Shown piece by piece: positions 39,143 to 45,268 of a stretch of DNA of 45,268 bases. A program made the position numbers and the translations under genes. The notes under the pieces were generated by a model. That model had not been told where the DNA came from, searched no databases, and saw nothing but the letters and a program-made list of their open reading frames with translations. The stretch's first letter is position 1; each line of letters begins with the position of its first letter. The stretch spans positions 9,457 to 54,724 of the forward strand of contig DCJL01000025.1 of assembly GCA_002320035.1 (NCBI GenBank). Direction: 5' to 3'. This stretch comes from Clostridiales bacterium UBA1701 (GTDB lineage Bacteria; Bacillota; Clostridia; Oscillospirales; Oscillospiraceae).

Positions 39143-40801
39143 ATGATAACAAAACTTAAAATTATTCCCCTTGGCGGTCTCGGCGAGATCGGCAAGAACA
39201 TGACCGCCATAGAGTGCGGAAGCGACATCATTGTGATAGACTGCGGCATGGGCTTTCCTGATGACGATATGTACGGTATTGACATTGTCCTGCCGGACAT
39301 AAGCTATCTGAAAAGCAACGCCTCCAAGGTACGCGGAATTATCCTGACCCATGGTCATGAGGATCATATCGGGGCCGTGCCCTATGTGCTCAAAGAGCTG
39401 GACGTGCCCATTTACACCACGCCGCTCACGGCGGCCCTGGTGGAGCTGAAGCTTGAAGAGCACGACCTTCTCTACAACACCCAGATCTTTACCAAGAAAA
39501 CCGGCTCCAGCTTCCGGCTGGGCTGTTTCAACATTGAATTTATCCATGTGAACCACAGTATCCCCGACGCGGTCGCCCTGGCCATCAAGACCCCTCTGGG
39601 CACCATTGTTCACACGGGGGATTTCAAGATAGACGTGACGCCCATTTCCGGCGGCATGATAGATATTGCCCGCTTCGGCCAGCTGGGCAACGAGGGCGTA
39701 CTGGCCATGCTCAGCGATTCCACCAACGTGGAAAAGCCCGGACACTCTGACTCTGAGCGGAAGGTGGGCCAGGGCTTTGAAAAGCTTTTTATGGGATGTG
39801 ACAAGCGCATCATAATCACCACCTTTGCCTCCAATGTCCATCGGCTCCAGCAGATTATCAATGTGGCCGCAAAGTATAAGCGCAAGGTAGCCATAACCGG
39901 CCGCAGCATGGAAAACGTGCTCCGGGTGGCCTCTGTGCTGGGCTATATGGATATCCCCGAAAATGTGATGGTGGATCTTGATAAGGTCAATAAGCTGCCC
40001 CGCAGCCAAGTGGTCATAATCTCCACCGGCAGCCAGGGCGAGGCCATGTCCGCCCTGTACCGCATGGCCTTTTCCGAGCATAAGCAGATAGCGGTGGACT
40101 CTGGGGACAGGATCATCATTTCCGCCTCCGCCATTCCCGGCAATGAGAACACCATCAGCCGCGTAATCGATGAGCTTTTTCACAAGGGGGCTGAGGTCAT
40201 ATATGACCGGCATACCGACCTGCATGTCTCCGGCCATGCTTCTCAGGAGGAACAGAAGATGATGCTGGCGCTGGTAAAGCCCAAGTTTTTCATCCCGGTC
40301 CACGGCGAGTACCGGATGCTTGTCAAGCACGCGGAACTGGGCCGCATCATGGGCGTGCAGCCCAGAAACGTGGTCATCGCCGAAAACGGCAAGGTGATAG
40401 AGATCACAAAGAAATCAATTAAGTGTGAGGCAAGCGTCCCTACCGGCGCAATCCTTGTGGACGGCAGCGGGGTCGGCGAAGTGGGCAGCGTGGTCATGCG
40501 CGACAGGCACCGTCTTGCCGAGGACGGCATGATTGTGGTCGTCCTGCCCTATTCCGCCAACGACCATAAGCTCCTGGCTGCTCCCGAAATCGTCACCAGA
40601 GGCTTTATCTATGTAAAGGAAGCCGAGGCGCTGATGGACGAGCTGCGCCGGGTGGCTATGGAGTCCGTCGCTTCCTGTGAGGCCCAGCGCATCAACGACT
40701 ATTCCACCATAAAGAGCAAGGTAAAGAATAACCTCTCCGGCTATCTTTATAAGACCACCCGCCGCAGCCCCATGATCCTTCCCGTCATCTCCGAAGTCTG
40801 A
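39143..40801 (+). CDS. rnjA: Ribonuclease J
   Basis: A 552-aa metallo-beta-lactamase/beta-CASP nuclease. The zinc motif HGHEDHIG is at residues 70-77, followed by NHSIPDAVA, GDFK, STNVEKPGHSDSE, and the beta-CASP and C-terminal domains. RNase J has endo- and 5'-exonuclease activity on mRNA. The ATG at 39143 is used since TTGGAGAAA lies right before it; the frame upstream to 38936 has no start support and no homology. It should be essential or nearly so. Confidence 0.96.
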   Translation: MITKLKIIPLGGLGEIGKNMTAIECGSDIIVIDCGMGFPDDDMYGIDIVLPDISYLKSNASKVRGIILTHGHEDHIGAVPYVLKELDVPIYTTPLTAALVELKLEEHDLLYNTQIFTKKTGSSFRLGCFNIEFIHVNHSIPDAVALAIKTPLGTIVHTGDFKIDVTPISGGMIDIARFGQLGNEGVLAMLSDSTNVEKPGHSDSERKVGQGFEKLFMGCDKRIIITTFASNVHRLQQIINVAAKYKRKVAITGRSMENVLRVASVLGYMDIPENVMVDLDKVNKLPRSQVVIISTGSQGEAMSALYRMAFSEHKQIAVDSGDRIIISASAIPGNENTISRVIDELFHKGAEVIYDRHTDLHVSGHASQEEQKMMLALVKPKFFIPVHGEYRMLVKHAELGRIMGVQPRNVVIAENGKVIEITKKSIKCEASVPTGAILVDGSGVGEVGSVVMRDRHRLAEDGMIVVVLPYSANDHKLLAAPEIVTRGFIYVKEAEALMDELRRVAMESVASCEAQRINDYSTIKSKVKNNLSGYLYKTTRRSPMILPVISEV

Positions 40802-40807
40802 CGCGGC

Positions 40808-41140
40808 ATGAATATACAGATTTTTGGCAGGGCGAAATGCTTTGACACCAAAAAGGCCGAGCGCTATTTCAAGGAACGTCGGATAAAATACCAATTTGTG
40901 GATATAATCAAATTCGGCATGAGCAGGGGAGAGCTTAACTCCGTAAAAAACGCCGTTGGTCTGGAAGCCATGATCAACACCGAGGACGAGGACTATCCTC
41001 TCCTCAAGTATCTGGCCGGGAACGAAGCCAAGCTGGAAAAGCTTTTTGAAACGCCCTATTTAATCAAAACTCCCATCGTCCGAAACGGAAAGCAGGCCAC
41101 CGTTGGCTACTGCCCCGAAGTCTGGAAAAACTGGGAATAA
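40808..41140 (+). CDS. ArsC/Spx-like thioredoxin-fold protein
   Basis: A 110-aa protein of the ArsC/Spx/YffB family. It starts MNIQIFGRAKCFDTKKAERYF: one Cys (C11) at the redox position but no second Cys, so it is not a classic CxxC Spx. It ends in the family strand TPIVRNGKQATVGYCPEVWKNW. Without the full arsenate-binding residues in view, arsenate reductase activity cannot be claimed. It starts six bases after rnjA and ends before a terminator. Confidence 0.85.
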   Translation: MNIQIFGRAKCFDTKKAERYFKERRIKYQFVDIIKFGMSRGELNSVKNAVGLEAMINTEDEDYPLLKYLAGNEAKLEKLFETPYLIKTPIVRNGKQATVGYCPEVWKNWE

Positions 41141-41153
41141 GGCTTTGCTTTTT

Positions 41154-41194
41154 GACGCGCTAAATCTGATTTGTCGGGTTTGGCGCGTTTTTTT
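41154..41194 (+). terminator. Rho-independent terminator
   Basis: Stem ACGCGCTAAA/TTTGGCGCGT (one mismatch) followed by six or more T. Confidence 0.8.
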
Positions 41195-41256
41195 GTGCCG
41201 CTCCCTTTGCCTTGAAGCCGATATAGGCTGCAAGATCGCGGCTTTGTGCGAAGAAG

Positions 41257-41285
41257 TTGAAAAAAAGTAGAGAATTTAATATTAT
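41257..41285 (+). promoter_or_regulatory. Sigma-A promoter of the two-component/ABC operon
   Basis: TTGAAA (41257-41262), 17 bases, TATTAT (41280-41285). Transcription would start near 41292, just before GGAGGTG (41294-41300). Such a short leader fits the GTG start at 41308 and excludes the upstream ATG. Confidence 0.7.
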
Positions 41286-41307
41286 ATTCATGCCGGAGGT
41301 GACAGGA

Positions 41308-41982
41308 GTGGAATATAAAGTTCTGATAGCGGACGATGAGGCGGATATAGTGAATATGCTTTGCCGGTTTTTCCAGAGCCGGGGATACCGGGTGTTCAGC
41401 GCTGCAAGCGGGAGCGAGGCGGTTGCGCTTGCCCAGAGAGGGCCGGACATTATCCTGCTGGATGTGAACATGCCGGGGATGGACGGGCTTGAAGTCTGCC
41501 GCCGCATCCGGGATCATATCTCCTGCCCGATTTTATTTCTCACCGCCCGCGTTGAGGAGGCGGACAAGCTGCGGGGCTTTGCCGCCGGGGGAGACGATTA
41601 TATTGTCAAGCCCTTTTCTCTTGCGGAGCTTGAAGCCAGGGTCCAGGCCCATCTTCGCCGGGAGCGCCGCCGCGCTTTCGAGGAAAGGGTGTGTTTTTTC
41701 GGAGAGCTGACGGTGGACTATTCCCAGCGCTGCCTGTTTGTGAAAGGGGAGCGTATCGCGCTTGCGAAAAAGGAGTTCGATATTGTGGAGCTTCTTTCCC
41801 AAAATCCCGGCCAGGTTTTTGATAAAGAGCGGATTTACGAGCGGGTCTGGGGCTATGACGGCGAAGGGGACAGCGCTGTTGTGGCAGAGCATATCCGCAG
41901 GATCCGGGGGAAGCTCGCCGGATATACGGATGGAAACTACATCGAAACGGTCTGGGGGTGCGGCTATAAATGGGCAAAATAA
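41308..41982 (+). CDS. OmpR/PhoB-type response regulator
   Basis: A 224-aa response regulator. The receiver domain (1-120) has acidic D9/D10, phospho-acceptor D52 in LDVNMPGMDG, and Lys in KPFS (about 103). The winged-helix DNA-binding domain (about 125-224) has KEFDIVELLSQNPGQVF and RIRGKL. GTG at 41308 is selected because GGAGGTG is seven bases upstream and transcription starts near 41292. It overlaps the histidine kinase by 13 bases, and their products surely pair. Its targets are probably the following ABC genes. Confidence 0.95.
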   Translation: MEYKVLIADDEADIVNMLCRFFQSRGYRVFSAASGSEAVALAQRGPDIILLDVNMPGMDGLEVCRRIRDHISCPILFLTARVEEADKLRGFAAGGDDYIVKPFSLAELEARVQAHLRRERRRAFEERVCFFGELTVDYSQRCLFVKGERIALAKKEFDIVELLSQNPGQVFDKERIYERVWGYDGEGDSAVVAEHIRRIRGKLAGYTDGNYIETVWGCGYKWAK

Positions 41983-43145
41983 AAGGCTTTTTCCGGGATC
42001 TGTCCCTGAAAAAAAGCATAATCGCCTACATCAGCCTGTTCGCGTTCACCGCTCTGCTTTTAAGCGCGCTGACCTCGACTTCCTGTAATATTTTAAAAAC
42101 ACGCATTTATGATTCTTACCCTGTTCCCGGAGAGAAATATTACCTCACCTCCGAGGACGGGGAGCGGCTGGGCGAGGGAACTTATATTTATAAACAGGAA
42201 AAAGCAATAAGCGAAAAAGATATGAGGCTGATCTGCCTGCTGGAGTTTATTCCCCTGGCCGCTGTGCCGGTATATTCAGTTCTCAGCGTCATTATGGCGG
42301 CCCTGCTGTTTTACCGGAATAAATTAAAAGTGCCCCTGGCGAAGCTGGAAGCCGCATCGGAAAAAATAGCGTACAATGATCTTGATTTTCAGATAAACTA
42401 TTATTCCGGGGACGAGATGGGCCGGCTCTGCGCCTCCTTTGAGCTGATGCGCCGGACGCTTGCGGAAAATTTTTCCCGTATGTGGCGGCAGGTGGAGGAA
42501 CGCAGGCAGTTAAATGCCGCCTTTGCCCATGACCTGCGCACACCGCTTACCGTGCTGAAGGGCTATGACGAAATGCTGCTCACAAGCCCGGACCCTGCCG
42601 CCCGGGACACGGCCCTGACAATGGGAAGACAGATTTCCCGGCTGGAGCGCTATGTTGACAGCATGAGCGGCCTCAGCCGCCTTGAGGACGCGGAGCCGGC
42701 GTATGAGACATGCCGCGTGGCCGCGCTTGGCGGAGCGCTCAAAGAAAACGCGGAGCTTCTTTGCCTGAGAGCAGATAAAAAACTCTCTTTTTACACTGAC
42801 GCAGAGGAAGAAAGCCTTTGCCTTGATAAAGGCCTGATTTTCCAGGTCTGCGATAATCTGCTCTCAAACGCCGTGAGATATGCGGAAAGCCGGGTCGCTC
42901 TGGGCGTGCAGGTAGAGGATGGGGGGCTGCTCCTTACCGTTTCGGACGATGGAGAGGGCTTTTCCGGGGAGGCGCTCCGCAAGGCCCAAAGCCCATATTT
43001 CAGCGGAGAAGAGGACCGCGCGGAGCATTTCGGGCTGGGGCTTTACATCTGTGCGCTTTTGTGCCGAAAGCATGGTGGCCGGCTTCGGCTGGGGAACACA
43101 GCCCGTGGCGCTGAGGTTATAGCCTTTTTTGCCCCGGGTAGATAA
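41970..43145 (+). CDS. Sensor histidine kinase
   Basis: A 391-aa kinase: first membrane helix about 17-37, a short outer loop of ~50 residues (38-88), second helix about 89-112, HAMP-like linker to ~165, HisKA with FAHDLRTPLT (phospho-His187), and the ATPase domain with NLLSNAVRYA, DDGEGF and GLGLYI. The small sensor loop points to sensing of a peptide, membrane state or a partner protein rather than a large ligand. Overlap with the regulator supports coupling. The ABC ATPase starts 78 bases downstream without a terminator that I can see. Confidence 0.95.
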   Translation: MGKIKGFFRDLSLKKSIIAYISLFAFTALLLSALTSTSCNILKTRIYDSYPVPGEKYYLTSEDGERLGEGTYIYKQEKAISEKDMRLICLLEFIPLAAVPVYSVLSVIMAALLFYRNKLKVPLAKLEAASEKIAYNDLDFQINYYSGDEMGRLCASFELMRRTLAENFSRMWRQVEERRQLNAAFAHDLRTPLTVLKGYDEMLLTSPDPAARDTALTMGRQISRLERYVDSMSGLSRLEDAEPAYETCRVAALGGALKENAELLCLRADKKLSFYTDAEEESLCLDKGLIFQVCDNLLSNAVRYAESRVALGVQVEDGGLLLTVSDDGEGFSGEALRKAQSPYFSGEEDRAEHFGLGLYICALLCRKHGGRLRLGNTARGAEVIAFFAPGR

Positions 43146-43223
43146 AAAGTTGAATATTTTCCTTTATGCTCCCTCTGTAAACGCAGGGGGAGTTTTTCCT
43201 CCTGTTAGGAAAGGAGAAAAAGT

Positions 43224-44099
43224 ATGGAACTTGAAACCCATGCCCTTACAAAGCGTTATGGCTCCAAAACAGCAGTAGACAGACTGAGCCTCGTCCTTTC
43301 AAACGGGGTTTACGGCCTGCTGGGCGCAAACGGCGCGGGAAAAAGCACACTCATGCGCCTGCTTTGCGGCCTCCAGCGGCCAAGCACCGGCCAAATTTGT
43401 CTGGACGGGCAGGACATTGCCTCTCTTGGGGAGCGGTACAGGGGCCTCCTGGGTTATCTGCCGCAGAACTTCGCCTATTATCCGGACTTTACTGCCAGAG
43501 ACTTCCTTCTCTACATTGCTGCCCTGAAAGGCATTGGGACGGGGCGAGCCGGGCAAAGGGCGTCGGAGCTCCTGGAGGCGGTGGGGCTTGAGAAAGAAGG
43601 CCGGCGCAGGATAAGAAATCTTTCCGGCGGTATGAAGCAGCGCCTGGGAATTGCTCAGGCCATGCTCAACGAGCCCCGCATCCTGATCCTGGACGAGCCC
43701 ACGGCGGGGCTGGACCCCAAAGAGCGGGTCCGCTTCCGAAATCTTATCAGCGCCTTTTCCAGGGACAGAATCGTTATTCTTTCCACCCATATCGTCTCCG
43801 ACGTGGAAAACATAGCAGAGGAGATAATCATGCTCAAATCCGGGCAGCTTCTTCACTTCGGCAGGCCCCGGGAAATTACCGCCGAAATTCAGGGTAAGGT
43901 CTGGGAATGCCTTGTGCCGGCTGAAAACGCGGAGTGGTACAGAGGTATTCTTAATGTGAGCAATCTGAGAAATCTGGACGGCGGCCTGACTGCCCTGCGG
44001 GTAATCTCGGAGGACAGGCCCATGGATAAGGCGCAGCCTGTGGAGCCATGCCTGGAGGATCTGTATCTGTATTATTTCAAGGGGGAAAATGAAAAGTGA
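43224..44099 (+). CDS. ABC transporter ATP-binding protein
   Basis: A 291-aa ABC ATPase. Walker A GANGAGKST (34-42), signature LSGGMKQRLGIAQAML, Walker B LILDEPTAGLD, and the His switch in LSTHIVSD. It is of the ABC-2 export type. AAAGGAG precedes the ATG. Its stop overlaps the GTG start of the permease. Likely an exporter controlled by the adjacent kinase/regulator, perhaps for peptide antibiotics; the substrate is unknown. Confidence 0.95.
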   Translation: MELETHALTKRYGSKTAVDRLSLVLSNGVYGLLGANGAGKSTLMRLLCGLQRPSTGQICLDGQDIASLGERYRGLLGYLPQNFAYYPDFTARDFLLYIAALKGIGTGRAGQRASELLEAVGLEKEGRRRIRNLSGGMKQRLGIAQAMLNEPRILILDEPTAGLDPKERVRFRNLISAFSRDRIVILSTHIVSDVENIAEEIIMLKSGQLLHFGRPREITAEIQGKVWECLVPAENAEWYRGILNVSNLRNLDGGLTALRVISEDRPMDKAQPVEPCLEDLYLYYFKGENEK

Positions 44100-45172
44100 A
44101 AACATTGCTTTGCTTTGAGCTGAGAAAGATATTGGCACGGCGGACGGCGCTCTTCTCTCTGGCGGTCCTGCTGCTTCTGTCTCTTGCCCTTTCCCTGTCC
44201 ACCCTGCAGAGTATGTACGCTTTTGACGGGCAGGGCCGGGAGGGAAGCGGCCTGGAGGCGGTAAAAATTGACAGGGAGCTGGCCTCAAGATACGGCGGCG
44301 TTCTGACAGATGAGTCCGTGTCGAGAATGCTGGAGAATTTCAGGCCGCAATACGACCTGCACGGCATGAACGCAAAATATTTATATCAAAACGCTGTTCA
44401 GTCCTCCGTTTTTGCCCGCTTCGCGGATCTGGACGGAAACTGGAACGGCCTGAGCGTGAGGGATGTTTTTGGCGCAGAGGAGATAAAGGCGGGCTATGTG
44501 AATGGACTTTTAAATACAGGCAGCAATCTCGCAAAGCTCTTTCTGGCCCTTGCCTTTGTGCTGATGTTTCTTCTTGCCCCGGTTTTTGCCGGGGAGTACG
44601 GCGGGGTGGACGGCATAATTCTCAGCAGCAGATACGGCCGGACGAAATGCGCCGCGGCGAAGGTATTGGCGGCGCTTATTACGGTGCTTCTGGTATGGCT
44701 GCTGCTTTCGGGACTCAACCTGATTTTTGCTTTCGCCGTCTACGGAACGGAGGGGCTGGACTGTTCCATTCTGTTTGCGCCCGTGGAGTTCACGGAGGGC
44801 TTTATTCCCTATAACATGCGCTGCGGGACCCTCTTGGGCTGGCAGCTTCTTCTGGGCCTCTCCGGTGCGCTGTGCGCGGCGGGCATGGCGCTGCTTTTTT
44901 CCTCGCTCTGCCGGAGCAGCCTCGCCGCCTTTGCCATCTCCGCCGCTCTGTATATTATGCCTGTGCTTCTTCCCGTTTCGGAGCAAAGCCCTCTGTACCG
45001 CCTCCTTTTACTTTTACCGGTATATGAGGCCCAGTATATTTCCCTGCTGTCTGCCCCTGCGCTGAACGGCGGCTTACCCTACGCCCTCTGCGCCGTCTCC
45101 GTTTCTCTGCCGCTTGCGCTGCTGCTGGCGTGCTTCGCCCACCGCATTTTCTCAGCCCGGCAGGTAAGTTGA
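44096..45172 (+). CDS. ABC-2 type transporter permease
   Basis: A 358-aa membrane protein. It has an N-terminal helix (about 17-32), a large outer loop of ~100 residues (Gly/Asp/Tyr-rich, 45-140), and then five more hydrophobic segments ending at LALLLACFAH. The GTG start overlaps the ATPase stop (GTGA). This matches the ATPase partner of a drug or peptide exporter. The substrate cannot be told from sequence. Confidence 0.9.
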   Translation: MKTLLCFELRKILARRTALFSLAVLLLLSLALSLSTLQSMYAFDGQGREGSGLEAVKIDRELASRYGGVLTDESVSRMLENFRPQYDLHGMNAKYLYQNAVQSSVFARFADLDGNWNGLSVRDVFGAEEIKAGYVNGLLNTGSNLAKLFLALAFVLMFLLAPVFAGEYGGVDGIILSSRYGRTKCAAAKVLAALITVLLVWLLLSGLNLIFAFAVYGTEGLDCSILFAPVEFTEGFIPYNMRCGTLLGWQLLLGLSGALCAAGMALLFSSLCRSSLAAFAISAALYIMPVLLPVSEQSPLYRLLLLLPVYEAQYISLLSAPALNGGLPYALCAVSVSLPLALLLACFAHRIFSARQVS

Positions 45173-45182
45173 ACCGATAAAA

Positions 45183-45210
45183 GCCTCCGCGGACATTTGT
45201 CCGCGGAGGC
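45183..45210. terminator. Hairpin after the ABC permease
   Basis: Perfect stem GCCTCCGCGGAC/GTCCGCGGAGGC around ATTT. The T-run is on the reverse-strand side only, so it would terminate reverse transcripts best and may just be weak in the forward direction. The last 58 bases of the window hold no gene. Confidence 0.6.
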
Positions 45211-45268
45211 GAGACTGTCAAAAAACGCCTGCCGAAGCGAAAAGCAACTGAGCCGCGGGGGAGCTTGA

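Noticed and set aside
39104..40330. A 408-codon reverse frame over rnjA
   Set aside because: RNase J motifs occupy the forward strand and the reverse product has no motif.
1..45268. CRISPR arrays, tRNA genes, insertion sequences or prophage
   Set aside because: No regular spacer-repeat pattern, no cloverleaf that I could recognise, and no transposase or integrase frames were found.

Overview
The window looks like a chromosomal segment from an anaerobic, endospore-forming Clostridia member, most likely near Oscillospiraceae. This rests on the complete spoIIIAA-AH operon, an alpha/beta-type SASP gene, a T-box leader, the Clostridia-type order asp23-nusB-xseA-xseB-ispA-dxs-tlyA-nadK-argR-recN, strong Shine-Dalgarno sites and a GC-rich, Gram-positive style of coding. 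The taxon is inferred; there is no rRNA in the window. No tRNA, CRISPR array, insertion sequence or prophage was seen.

Layout. 1-5516: a cysteine desulfidase-family gene, an autoregulated-looking HTH regulator with a membrane partner, and a reverse-strand pair of an 895-aa iron-sulfur flavoprotein with a HypA-like protein. 5723-9784: a CYTH protein, a lipoprotein with an RsiV-like domain, then rplU-rpmA and obg. 9834-12653: SASP, small unknowns, a divergent peptide deformylase, and a reverse cluster of rhodanese lipoprotein, small coiled-coil protein and ThpR. 12853-16086: one transcription unit holding a P-type ATPase homologue that lost its key catalytic and metal-binding residues, a nitroreductase and a HAD phosphatase. 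16679-21209: the spoIIIA operon. 21328-31319: asp23 to recN and a ketopantoate-reductase-like gene, tightly packed (DNA repair, isoprenoid precursors, NADP supply, arginine control). 31323-33292: Tyr T-box, a C_GCAxxG_C_C protein and tyrS. 33341-33533: a frameshifted small HTH gene. 33541-37477: a reverse five-gene operon xpaC-telA-lemA-like-TPM-ybaK. 37483-41194: rpe, recR, rnjA and an ArsC/Spx-like protein. 41257-45172: response regulator, histidine kinase, ABC ATPase and ABC permease.

Most of the window is housekeeping. The strongest oddity is the P-type ATPase homologue at 12938-14947: it keeps the whole fold and reading frame, but the phosphorylated Asp is Cys (residue 351), the intramembrane CPC is GAG (307-309), and GDGxND is GDGELD. 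It looks like a pseudo-pump maintained by selection and co-transcribed with a nitroreductase and a phosphatase. Other points worth a second look are the deformylase with its motif I Gln replaced, the L27 gene without a Prp-cleaved extension and without prp beside it, the orphan HypA pair, and a palindromic operator-like site in front of the HTH/membrane pair.
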